This document shows positions 1 to 6,944 of a DNA stretch of 13,934 bases, one piece after another; positions within the stretch are counted from its first letter, which is position 1; the number at the start of each line of letters is the position of its first letter. The translations under genes were made by a program, and so were the position numbers. The notes below the pieces were generated by a model. That model was given only the letters and a program-made list of their open reading frames with translations, was not told where the DNA came from and did no database searches. Origin of the DNA: Patescibacteria group bacterium (GTDB lineage Bacteria > Patescibacteriota > Microgenomatia > UBA10105); assembly GCA_003524845.1 (NCBI GenBank), contig DQGR01000076.1, forward strand, positions 22,655 through 36,588. The letters are read 5' to 3'.

Positions 1-33
1 TTTTAGCGGGTTCGACTCCCGTATGCCACCCCA
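1..33 (+). tRNA. 3' end of a tRNA gene, probably tRNA-His (partial, cut by window edge)
   Basis: Bases 6-22 form a T-arm: stem GCGGG, loop TTCGACT, stem CCCGT. Seven acceptor bases (ATGCCAC, 23-29), a discriminator C at 30 and an encoded CCA at 31-33 follow. A C73 discriminator after ...GCCAC is characteristic of tRNA-His, where C73 pairs with the extra G at position -1, so I favour His. The 5' part with the anticodon lies outside the window, so the identity is inferred. tRNA 3' ends are common integration sites, and the A+T-rich toxin-antitoxin-like pair starts right behind it. Confidence 0.8.
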
Positions 34-140
34 AAAAATTCTATATGAGGAAGGTGTAGATACTTCTTTTTTCTTAAGCTTCAAAGACGATATACAAATA
101 AAAGAGGCACACAGACTGATACGTGGGAATCAGTATAGTA

Positions 141-169
141 TTGACATTCCTGATCATGTTTGGTACCAT
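141..169 (+). promoter_or_regulatory. Sigma-70-type promoter of the HTH/PIN gene pair
   Basis: The -35 TTGACA (141-146) is perfect. A 17-base spacer leads to -10 TACCAT (164-169), which is preceded by TGG (161-163), an extended -10 element. Only six bases separate the -10 from the ATG at 176, so the transcript should start at or next to the start codon (leaderless). This promoter is the main argument for the 176 start. Confidence 0.65.
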
Positions 170-175
170 GTAATC

Positions 176-442
176 ATGTTACGCACAATTGATACTATCA
201 AAGCATATACACCCGAACAGGTGGCAGAAATGTTGCAGTTGTCAAAAAATACAGTTTATGACCTTATCAACCGAGGGGAAATTGTGGCAAAAAAGATCGG
301 TAAGCTTTATCGAATTTCTGCCCCTTCCATTTTTTTCTTCTTTACTGGTCTTGATTACGATCTCCATCAAGCAGATCAAGAAGACCGCAAACGTCTTTCT
401 TCAGTTGAGGAAGAGATAACGAAAGCACGAGCTCAACTGTAA
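176..442 (+). CDS. Excisionase-type helix-turn-helix protein, probable antitoxin of the adjacent PIN toxin
   Basis: The product has 88 residues. Residues about 10-50 (KAYTPEQVAEMLQLSKNTVY, then DLINRGEIVAKKIGKLYRI) match the short MerR/excisionase-type winged HTH (HTH_17) that binds DNA. The C-terminus is charged and probably helical and could be the toxin-binding tail. The frame is open back to an ATG at 23, but that codon lies inside the tRNA acceptor stem. The ATG at 176 sits directly behind a good promoter and just before the HTH. The gene ends eight bases before the PIN gene, so the two are probably co-transcribed and autoregulated. By family knowledge such HTH proteins can replace VapB-type antitoxins beside PIN toxins. 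The antitoxin role is inferred from the pairing. Confidence 0.7.
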   Translation: MLRTIDTIKAYTPEQVAEMLQLSKNTVYDLINRGEIVAKKIGKLYRISAPSIFFFFTGLDYDLHQADQEDRKRLSSVEEEITKARAQL

Positions 443-450
443 TCCTAACT

Positions 451-867
451 ATGCATGTTTTTATCGACTCAGATGTAGTCATCTCTTCGCTTCTTTCCTC
501 CACTGGAGCCGCATACTTTCTTCTTAACCAGTCACAAATTAAACCAATTATTTCCCCGGTTTCTCTCAAAGAACTTACAATAGTAACCAAAAGAATGAGT
601 ATTGCATCTCAAAAACTAGAACTTCTCGTAAAAGAACGATTTGAAGTATTCAATATAACTGGGGAATTAAAAGAAATAAGGCAAGAATATGCAGATTATG
701 TCACAGATATAAACGATGCCCATATTGTGGTTGGAGCGCATAGCGCAAAAGTAAAATACTTAATTTCCTATAACTTAAAACATTTCAAAACAGACAACAT
801 AAAGGGCGAGCTTGATATACTTCTATTGACCCCGGCGCTGTTCTTACAATATCTCCGTAGTCAGTGA
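451..867 (+). CDS. PIN-domain ribonuclease, VapC-like toxin
   Basis: The product has 138 residues, the usual PIN length. The metal-binding acidic residues are visible: D6 in FIDSDVVISSLL, E41 in SLKELTIV, and D86/D89 in TDINDAHIV. The fourth position is N108 in YLISYNLKHF, where many family members have Asp but Asn variants exist. PIN enzymes are Mg/Mn-dependent endoribonucleases, and characterised VapC toxins cut tRNAs, rRNA or mRNA. The gene follows the HTH gene after eight bases with no Shine-Dalgarno sequence, so translation probably depends on coupling. The pair forms a small toxin-antitoxin-like unit behind the tRNA. PIN fold is confident; toxin activity and RNA target are inference. 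Confidence 0.85.
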   Translation: MHVFIDSDVVISSLLSSTGAAYFLLNQSQIKPIISPVSLKELTIVTKRMSIASQKLELLVKERFEVFNITGELKEIRQEYADYVTDINDAHIVVGAHSAKVKYLISYNLKHFKTDNIKGELDILLLTPALFLQYLRSQ

Positions 868-982
868 CAAAATTTCTCTGATCTGTCAAATATATTTGTT
901 TTAAGCAATTCGTTTGTTGCGTTAGTCGATTCCATATGTTCTTTTATCACTAAATATTATACCAAAAATCTTGTTTGACACA

Positions 983-1011
983 TTCAGAAGTGATATGGAT
1001 TCAAGTATAAT
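983..1011 (+). promoter_or_regulatory. Promoter of the secreted beta-helix gene
   Basis: A perfect -10 TATAAT lies at 1006-1011, with a moderate -35 TTCAGA at 983-988 and a 17-base spacer. Six bases follow before the GTG start at 1018, so the predicted transcription start coincides with the start codon (leaderless). Confidence 0.55.
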
Positions 1012-1017
1012 GTAAAT

Positions 1018-3960
1018 GTGAAAAAGATTATAGCTTTATTATTATTACTATTTATTTTTAATAGACTAATTCAGGCTCAAACAACCAATACATGTGTTAC
1101 TGATATTGATAGGAATGGTGTTACCAATAATTTTGATTTCGCGGTTTTCGTTAATGATTTTCTCTCTACCAATATAAAAGATACGCGGACAGATATAAAT
1201 AGTGATACTGTTATCGATTTTAGTGACTTTTCAGAAATTTCTAGGGCCTTTTATCTAACTTGCACTACCCAAGGACATGCCCCTGGAATAATTCAAGCCG
1301 AAGACTTTATGACTCAAGGTGAAGGTACTTCATATCACGATACTGATTTTGATAATGAGGGCGGAAGTTATAGACAAACTGGAGTTGATATTAAACCAGT
1401 TTCCAGCGGATATGCCATTGGCTGGGGCAGGATTGACGAATGGCAACAGTATCAGATTACCGTGAGTCAAACCGGGCATTACCAAGTTGAATTTATGGGC
1501 GGGAGTGTTTATGCCGGCAGAAAAATTCAATTAACTGTTGGGCAAAATAGTCCAATTATTATCGATGTTCCCCAGATATCAAGCTGGGAAGAATATACTG
1601 CTTTTTCTACACAAGTTGATCTAGTTGCAGGTGTGCAAACTTTTACTGTTCAGGTTATTAATGAAGACTGGGTTGACCTGGACAAGATTACCTTTTCATT
1701 GAGTAACAATGAAGCTTCTCCAACTCCCCTCCCCTCAGGAACTCCGGTGCCCGCAGATCAGTATTACTATATTGAACCAAGTGGGAATGATGCTACCGGA
1801 GATGGGACTGGATCTAAACCATTTAAGACGATCCAAAAAGCAGTTGATCAAGCCAGTCAGGCTATTGACAAAAGCGTGGCAATTTTACTGAAAGAAGGTA
1901 AATATCGGGAAACCGTTACCGTACAAAATCAAAATAGGCAAAATGGGAAAAAGCTTACTATTCAAGGTTTGCAAGGGAAAAACAAAGTTTTTCTTTTGGG
2001 GTCTGAATCGTCAAGAAGTTTAACTTGGCAAAAAACAGCTGACGGTTTATCTTTTCCAGCAACAGCTCAGGATCATATCTATAGAGCGACAATTTCTGGC
2101 TGGAGCGGAAACCCCGAATCTGCCTATTTAGCAATGAACAATGACTTCACTACAATTCAAAGGTTACTCCAGGCTCATGAGCCTGATTTTGACGTAACAA
2201 CCAGTTGGAAGTACCACGAAAATATGTGGAAAGCAGAATCAGGAACCAAAACAACCCTCACGGACAATATTACTGACACGTCCAATAGTTACCCCAACGC
2301 GATCCGGGAGGCGGGAAACTTGACAAATATCAATGGTTTTACCAACAGTTTTCTGGCTGGTGCCAGAATTTTTGCTAAAGACAGTTATTCAGGGCACGAT
2401 CTTGGCATAGCCTTGATTATCAATCACAACGCGAGTACTGGCCAGATTACTTTTGATCAGGAGCTTCTGCATGTTTCAGGAGCTGAACTTGCTGGATCAT
2501 ACACGAAGTATTTTGTTGAGGGTAAACCTCAATTATTGGATAACCCGGGAGAGTGGTACTATGACCCTGCAACTAATCGGATTTATATCTGGACGCCGAA
2601 CGATCAAACTCCTCAGAATCAGGATATAGAGTTTACTCTCAGACCCAACGTCATTCAGATTTCAAATGTCAAAGGGCTTGATGTAAGAGATGTCACTGTG
2701 GAGTTCGCTCTGCATCTTTACGGCACTGCGAGTGGAAATGACGGGTCTATCCGGTTGAGTAACAACTCTGATCAAGCAACAAATAATGTGGTTCTAGATA
2801 ATCTTTTACTGCAGAATTCAGGATTTGGCATAAGAATTTTTCAAAATGCTACCTTCGGTAATTATACGGAAAATATTACGATTCAAAATAGTGTGCTTCA
2901 AAATATGGATGGTGCAGGACTGGTTATGTTTAACAGCCCTTATGGAGTTGATCAACCTGGTGGAGTACGGCAAATTTTTGTCCGTAACAATACTTTAGCA
3001 AACTCAGGTTACAGAAATAAATTAGCCACCAATGCTCGGGTACACAAAATTAAGCAATTAGTTTTTGAAAACAATCTAGTGACAGAAGCTAACCATAATG
3101 GTGTTGATTTTATTGGTGCGTATAAATCAGATATGCTAATTCGCAATAATGCATTCGTGAACAATTGCTTAAACGCGAGCGATTGTGGTCAATTTAAAAT
3201 TTTCGTAGGTAATGATTCCGCAGCTGACAACGTATTGGTTATGAATAATATTTTGGCTGAATCGAAAGGTTGGTCGTACGCTGCTCAGCAAACAAATAGA
3301 TGGAGTACACCTCAGGGAGCGGGATTTGGGGGGTTTGGTTTTTATGCTGATTTTGCTGTAAGTGGTATTGCCTCGGAGAATGCTTTAACTGTTTATAAAA
3401 ATTTGGTAGTCAACAATGCTTATGATGGTTTCCATTTTACAACCTCCAGAGATATATATATGTTGGGAAATCTTGCGTTAAATAATCCCAGAGCAACTAT
3501 GTGGTCAAACTCCACAGGACAAGGCGGATTGAACTCCAGTATTTTTAATAATTTGTTTATTAATTCACAACCCAATACTGGCAGTTGGCCAGCTGGAATT
3601 TACTTCGTTCAAGACGAAAGCAGTTGGCCGCAGACTAAAATTGACGGAAATCATTACTTTATCCCTAATGGTAATTTAATAGAAACTCAATCTTTGTCAT
3701 ATAATACAATTGCTAATTTACCATCTATTGCAGAAGTTCAGCAACGAACCCCCTGGGAAGATACGGGTAAACAATTAACCGGGTATTTATATCAATGGCC
3801 TGGTGGGCAGACCTACTCTGTGTCTTATTCTCAATTGATTGCTGGAACCAATTTGCCAAATAGTTTCTCTAATAGTAAACTACAATCCTTGATCAGTGAA
3901 CTTGAGCAAATATTAAGCATTACTATTACAGACAACGATCGAATTGGGCTGTTGCAATAG
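1018..3960 (+). CDS. Secreted dockerin-like / CBM6 / right-handed beta-helix protein
   Basis: The product has 980 residues and a GTG start. In order: a Sec signal peptide (1-20, MKKIIALLLLLFIF core, cleavage near QA-Q, no lipobox); a dockerin-like pair of calcium loops (DIDRNGVTNNFD at 29-40, DINSDTVIDFSD at 59-70) bracketed by C26 and C82; a CBM6-like module (about 90-230, beginning GIIQAEDF, ending with a DWVDLDKITFS strand); a Pro/Thr/Ser linker (about 233-247); and a long parallel beta-helix from about 250, opening with the DUF1565-like YIEPSGNDATGDGTGSKPF and followed by many NNxL/FxNN-type coils. CBM6 modules bind glycans. Pectate-lyase-like helices degrade or bind polysaccharides. I see no recognisable catalytic triad, so lyase, epimerase or pure adhesin all remain possible. 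No sortase or membrane anchor is seen at the C-terminus. Confidence 0.8.
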   Translation: MKKIIALLLLLFIFNRLIQAQTTNTCVTDIDRNGVTNNFDFAVFVNDFLSTNIKDTRTDINSDTVIDFSDFSEISRAFYLTCTTQGHAPGIIQAEDFMTQGEGTSYHDTDFDNEGGSYRQTGVDIKPVSSGYAIGWGRIDEWQQYQITVSQTGHYQVEFMGGSVYAGRKIQLTVGQNSPIIIDVPQISSWEEYTAFSTQVDLVAGVQTFTVQVINEDWVDLDKITFSLSNNEASPTPLPSGTPVPADQYYYIEPSGNDATGDGTGSKPFKTIQKAVDQASQAIDKSVAILLKEGKYRETVTVQNQNRQNGKKLTIQGLQGKNKVFLLGSESSRSLTWQKTADGLSFPATAQDHIYRATISGWSGNPESAYLAMNNDFTTIQRLLQAHEPDFDVTTSWKYHENMWKAESGTKTTLTDNITDTSNSYPNAIREAGNLTNINGFTNSFLAGARIFAKDSYSGHDLGIALIINHNASTGQITFDQELLHVSGAELAGSYTKYFVEGKPQLLDNPGEWYYDPATNRIYIWTPNDQTPQNQDIEFTLRPNVIQISNVKGLDVRDVTVEFALHLYGTASGNDGSIRLSNNSDQATNNVVLDNLLLQNSGFGIRIFQNATFGNYTENITIQNSVLQNMDGAGLVMFNSPYGVDQPGGVRQIFVRNNTLANSGYRNKLATNARVHKIKQLVFENNLVTEANHNGVDFIGAYKSDMLIRNNAFVNNCLNASDCGQFKIFVGNDSAADNVLVMNNILAESKGWSYAAQQTNRWSTPQGAGFGGFGFYADFAVSGIASENALTVYKNLVVNNAYDGFHFTTSRDIYMLGNLALNNPRATMWSNSTGQGGLNSSIFNNLFINSQPNTGSWPAGIYFVQDESSWPQTKIDGNHYFIPNGNLIETQSLSYNTIANLPSIAEVQQRTPWEDTGKQLTGYLYQWPGGQTYSVSYSQLIAGTNLPNSFSNSKLQSLISELEQILSITITDNDRIGLLQ

Positions 3961-4009
3961 CGTCGTCAACGACCCAAGTTTCACAGTCTGCCTACAAGTT
4001 TAACTTCTT

Positions 4010-4573
4010 ATGTCATCTCATGAAAGCACACCTTTAACTCTGGCTCAGCAGAATGAAAGAGCAGCTAATTTACTTAATCTAATTAGTCATATTTCAGAAA
4101 GCAATTTTTTAATGGCTGAATTTTGTGGGATGGCATCGCCGGTTTCTAATTCACCGATATGTATGGATGTAGGGTTTGCGGTTTATAAAGAAGCTGATAC
4201 AAAAACATCGTTGTTGGTAGTCGGGCAGTGCGCCGACAAACTTTGGTATCACCAACGCAACATTTTGAGCCTGATGAACAATGAACAGGCACGGTTTACG
4301 GCACAGCTTCATCACCCGCAAGCATTATCTGAGTGGGGTCATTTTATGGAGCAATCCAGTAATTTCGGCAAGCAGTTGCCTTTGTGTGTTATGGTGGCTG
4401 GAACATACGCTGACAATTTAACAGCTGCAGCAAAAAGTGCTACCTACAATCTTTTTTACTCACCCAAGCTAACAGATGAAGTTGCGTTGGCGCTTGTCCA
4501 CAAAGGACTCTTTAATAATTATCGCAGTTTAAACAACAAATTATATACGTATCGCTATGACCGACGGCAGTAA
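4010..4573 (+). CDS. Hypothetical protein, unrecognised (187 aa)
   Basis: I do not recognise this family. The protein has no signal peptide or membrane segment and looks like a soluble mixed alpha/beta protein. It is rich in Asn, Gln and Ala in the helical stretches (residues 10-40 and 85-115). Features to search with are the patch EFCGMASPVSNSPICMDVGF at about 37-56 and a central stretch rich in His and Trp (KLWYHQRN, LHHPQALSEWGHF). It starts 49 bases after the beta-helix gene with no Shine-Dalgarno sequence and no convincing -10, so it may share that gene's transcript. It ends 10 bases from the converging dehydratase gene. The ATG at 4010 is the first in the open frame. Confidence 0.65.
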   Translation: MSSHESTPLTLAQQNERAANLLNLISHISESNFLMAEFCGMASPVSNSPICMDVGFAVYKEADTKTSLLVVGQCADKLWYHQRNILSLMNNEQARFTAQLHHPQALSEWGHFMEQSSNFGKQLPLCVMVAGTYADNLTAAAKSATYNLFYSPKLTDEVALALVHKGLFNNYRSLNNKLYTYRYDRRQ

Positions 4574-4583
4574 TTCCAAATAA

Positions 4584-4916
4584 CTACAGCAGTTGTTCGA
4601 TCTTGGCTGCCAGGATAAAGTCATTGATTGACAGGCCGCCGATCGCATGCGTGGATAAAGTTATCGTTAATTGATTCCAGTTGTGGACATTGAGATCCGG
4701 GTGATGGCCTTCAGATTCTGCAAGTACGGCAACTTTATTGACAAACTCCATGACCGTTTTGAAGTTTTTGAATTTAAACTTTCTTTGGATGGCAAGGTCA
4801 TTATTGGTTGCATTCCAACCACTGACCGCATCCAGATACTGTTGAAATTCAGAGCGCCGCAAAGGCGCTACTCCGCCTTCGCAAGGCGCACATTTTTGCT
4901 GAGTTAGTGGTAGCAT
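4584..4916 (-). CDS. phhB: Pterin-4a-carbinolamine dehydratase (4a-hydroxytetrahydrobiopterin dehydratase)
   Basis: The product has 110 residues, full length for the family. It dehydrates 4a-hydroxytetrahydropterin to the quinonoid dihydropterin, recycling the cofactor of aromatic amino acid hydroxylases. The bacterial N-terminal signature KCAPCEGGVAPL (8-19) is present, then GW at 33-34, the active-site block EGHHPDLNVHNWN (69-81; catalytic H71, H72), TH at 89-90, and GGLSINDFILA (93-103). No hydroxylase or pterin-synthesis gene is in the window, so its partner is unknown. Codons about 9-22 can form two consecutive perfect six-base-pair hairpins in the mRNA (centred near 4885 and 4862), which could slow early translation. 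The start is supported by conservation and by a promoter six bases upstream. Confidence 0.93.
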   Translation of the reverse strand: MLPLTQQKCAPCEGGVAPLRRSEFQQYLDAVSGWNATNNDLAIQRKFKFKNFKTVMEFVNKVAVLAESEGHHPDLNVHNWNQLTITLSTHAIGGLSINDFILAAKIEQLL

Positions 4917-4922
4917 GAGTTG

Positions 4923-4952
4923 AGCATAACAAAAAGGCGGTCTACCTGTAAA
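4923..4952 (-). promoter_or_regulatory. Promoter of the pterin dehydratase gene
   Basis: On the - strand, -35 TTTACA (4952-4947) and -10 TATGCT (4928-4923) are separated by 18 bases. Six bases then lead to the ATG at 4916, predicting a leaderless mRNA. It is divergent from the membrane-protein promoter at 5008-5016. Confidence 0.55.
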
Positions 4953-5007
4953 GAACTTAATATTTCGAGGTTCGAACCTTGTATTCTAAATGTACCAGTA
5001 GTTTCCA

Positions 5008-5016
5008 TGCTATAAT
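5008..5016 (+). promoter_or_regulatory. Extended -10 promoter of the 555-residue membrane protein gene
   Basis: TGCTATAAT is a perfect extended -10 (TGn + TATAAT at 5011-5016). No good -35 is seen, as is usual for this promoter type. Twelve bases separate it from the ATG, so the 5' leader would be only about five or six nt, with no room for a Shine-Dalgarno sequence. Confidence 0.6.
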
Positions 5017-5028
5017 TTTAACACCAGT

Positions 5029-6696
5029 ATGAGTGATGATCTAACACCTGTTCCGGTAGTGAACGAGCTGACGCCAGTTGAAACTTCGCCAGCGTCTCCA
5101 CTTTCACGGCACATGCAAAAGTTTTTAGCCAGCCGCACCGAGCTTGCCTCAGGCCGGTTAACCGGTCAGGTAGCGACGATCCGGGTAAGCGAAACCCTGG
5201 GAGCGATTGCGTATCTGTACGAGCGGATCCGTAATATTGTCGAGTACAAAAACGAACAGGTGCTGCGCCGAAATGCCATCGAGCGGATTTTAAAGCGTTT
5301 GCTTTGGGAACGGGCGACCCGGGACAGCCAGTACCTGGCAAAGGTGTTGATTCGAGAGCTTATTTGGGCGCGCTATTTGCCAAACGACAGCGTTCCCAAA
5401 AGTAGAACCACTGAAGTCGGCGCGATTATTTCCAAATACCTGTATTTTCTTGATTTAGTGCGGACCAATGGTACACCGGTTTCTTTTTCGGAAATTCGCA
5501 ACTGGATTTGGGGGGTGGCTTCGTGCGAGATTGAAGAAACCTTTGATCCGGCTGGTCGGGAGCCGTATGTACAACTGATGTATGAATGGTTTACCGATAA
5601 TTTTGCCTGGGATACCAATCATGTGCTGGAGCACGAGCAAAAAATTCAGACGTATCTGGCGGTCCACCGGGCGCTTACCAAATCAGACGACACTATTTTG
5701 CGTTACCACCTGTTATTGAAAGAGGTTCCGGATTGGCGCAGTAATTCTCAGGAATTGACACAATCCCTGCATAGCCGTTTTTTTGCCTTGTACCAGGAAA
5801 TTGAAAAACATCTGGTGTTCCCTGACCGTTTTGCCCTGTACCGGATTGTGCAGCGACAGATTGCACCGTTTAAAATTTTACAGCTGATCACGGAAAAGGA
5901 AAAAGAGAATTTGCAGGCAGTAGTTACTGAAGTCAATTCGTTTGAAGCGCGGGTGCGCGAAGTCTGCCAGATCCGTTACCACGATATCCAAAGCAAAGTC
6001 AACCGCGGCATTTTCCGCAGCATCCTGTATATTTTTATTACCAAAGTCATGTTCGCGCTCCTCATCGAAATTCCTTACGAATTGTATCGCTTTGGGACAC
6101 TCACCTATTTGCCGCTGGCGATCAATGTCGTGGTTCCACCAGTGATGATGTATCTTGTCGGCTTGACGATTCGGGCGCCCGGAACTGCCAACACCGAGCG
6201 CATCCTGTCACGCCTCAAATCAATCGTGTATGAACAGGGCAAAACGAACAAGGCGTTGTTTTCCCTTTTGCGGGTAAAACGCGGATCGCTCTTAGGATCA
6301 TTTTTTGCACTCATTTACTTTATTTTGTTCACGTTTGTGTTTGGTGGCATTACGCTTTTATTACTCAGTCTTAATTTTACGATTCCCGGTATTGGGATCT
6401 TTTTTGCGTTCCTGTCACTCGTTTTGCTATTTGGTTTTCGCGTGCGCTTTACCGCCCAGGAACTGAAAATTACCAGTGAAAGTGAAAATTTCCTGAGTTA
6501 TATATTCAGCAATCTGACGCTGCCGTTTTTGCGCACGGGTATGTACTTGTCAAAGGGCCTGGCCAGAATAAATGTGTTTACGGTCATTCTCGACTTTTTG
6601 ATCGAAGCTCCGCTCAAAACCATCATCGAAGTGTTTGAAGAGTGGACCGGTTTTATGCGCGAAAAGCGGGAAGAGATCGTCGAAGTGCCGGAATAG
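5029..6696 (+). CDS. Conserved-looking membrane protein of unknown function (555 aa)
   Basis: I do not recognise the family. Residues 1-320 are soluble and mainly helical, with many Arg/Glu pairs and no export signal. Two hydrophobic hairpins follow: about 330-378 (ILYIFITKVMFALLIEIPYE, then a second span ending MMYLVGLTI) and about 418-470 (LLGSFFALIYFILFTFVFGG and a second span through FFAFLSLVLLFGF). This suggests four membrane spans. An Arg-rich loop (RAPGTANTERILSRLKS) lies between them. The C-terminal 80 residues are amphipathic and end in a charged tail. The long N-terminal domain is probably cytoplasmic. It is transcribed alone from an extended -10 promoter; a hairpin near 6735-6764 and the opposing tRNA-Arg follow it. 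Membrane location is well supported, function is not. Confidence 0.8.
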   Translation: MSDDLTPVPVVNELTPVETSPASPLSRHMQKFLASRTELASGRLTGQVATIRVSETLGAIAYLYERIRNIVEYKNEQVLRRNAIERILKRLLWERATRDSQYLAKVLIRELIWARYLPNDSVPKSRTTEVGAIISKYLYFLDLVRTNGTPVSFSEIRNWIWGVASCEIEETFDPAGREPYVQLMYEWFTDNFAWDTNHVLEHEQKIQTYLAVHRALTKSDDTILRYHLLLKEVPDWRSNSQELTQSLHSRFFALYQEIEKHLVFPDRFALYRIVQRQIAPFKILQLITEKEKENLQAVVTEVNSFEARVREVCQIRYHDIQSKVNRGIFRSILYIFITKVMFALLIEIPYELYRFGTLTYLPLAINVVVPPVMMYLVGLTIRAPGTANTERILSRLKSIVYEQGKTNKALFSLLRVKRGSLLGSFFALIYFILFTFVFGGITLLLLSLNFTIPGIGIFFAFLSLVLLFGFRVRFTAQELKITSESENFLSYIFSNLTLPFLRTGMYLSKGLARINVFTVILDFLIEAPLKTIIEVFEEWTGFMREKREEIVEVPE

Positions 6697-6734
6697 TGCA
6701 TCGCGTAATAAATCTAACTATTTAAACGCGACAC

Positions 6735-6764
6735 CCACGTTTCCCGCCAAGCGGGATTACGTGG
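6735..6764 (-). repeat. Double hairpin at the 3' end of tRNA-Arg
   Basis: An outer inverted repeat, CCACGT (6735-6740) with ACGTGG (6759-6764), encloses an inner one, TCCCGC (6742-6747) with GCGGGA (6751-6756), loop CAA. The outer stem includes the encoded CCA of tRNA-Arg. It could serve as tRNA trailer structure or terminator, and it also lies downstream of the + strand membrane-protein gene. No strong U-run follows on either strand. Confidence 0.5.
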
Positions 6765-6838
6765 CGCCCCTGGAGGGATTTGAACCCCCAACCCCATCGT
6801 CCGAAGCGATGTGCTCTATCCAGTTAAGCTACAGGGGC
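6762..6838 (-). tRNA. tRNA-Arg (anticodon UCG), CCA encoded
   Basis: Reading the - strand, a complete cloverleaf is visible. The acceptor is GCCCCTG/CAGGGGC (seven pairs). The D-arm is GCTT/GAGC with the AACTGGATA loop. The anticodon stem is CATCG/CGATG with loop CTTCGGA, giving anticodon TCG. The variable loop has five bases (GGGTT). The T-stem is GGGGG/CCCTC with loop TTCAAAT, the discriminator is G, and CCA is encoded. The total is 77 bases with CCA. It should read CGA and probably other CGN codons. Confidence 0.97.
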
Positions 6839-6860
6839 ACTTTTAACTTTCAGCCAGTAA

Positions 6861-6869
6861 ATTATATCA
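6861..6869 (-). promoter_or_regulatory. Extended -10 promoter of tRNA-Arg
   Basis: On the - strand TGATATAAT (6869-6861) is a TGn plus perfect TATAAT. Its expected start near 6854 gives a 5' tRNA leader of roughly 16 nt for RNase P to remove. No clear -35 is seen. Confidence 0.55.
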
Positions 6870-6907
6870 AGAAGCTGAATGTTTGACGAATTAAGTAAAA
6901 GAAAGAC

Positions 6908-6934
6908 GTCATGCTGAAATAAGTTCAGGATGAC
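6908..6934 (-). repeat. REP-like palindrome, also a likely terminator of the Fic gene
   Basis: Arms GTCATGCTGAA (6908-6918) and TTCAGGATGAC (6924-6934) pair over 11 positions with one mismatch around the loop ATAAG. Read on the - strand, the hairpin lies 10 bases beyond the Fic stop codon and is followed by the pyrimidine-rich GTCTTTCTTTT, as expected for an intrinsic terminator. From memory, GTCATCCTGAAC...TTCAG palindromes are dispersed in many bacterial genomes. No second copy is in this window. Confidence 0.6.
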
Positions 6935-6944
6935 AATAAATAAA

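Noticed and set aside
23..175. In-frame extension of the HTH protein back to an ATG at 23
   Set aside because: The ATG lies in the tRNA acceptor stem. The extra 51 residues precede the HTH fold, and a good promoter at 141-169 lies inside them.
451..867. Naming the PIN gene vapC with a defined tRNA-His target
   Set aside because: Adjacency to the tRNA is not evidence of cleavage, and the antitoxin is not of the VapB fold.
975..980. TTGACA as the -35 of the beta-helix gene
   Set aside because: It is 25 bases from the TATAAT at 1006-1011, too far. TTCAGA at 983-988 gives the normal 17-base spacer.
4671..4907. Open frame of 78 codons on the + strand
   Set aside because: It is antisense to the well-supported pterin dehydratase and has no recognisable protein features.
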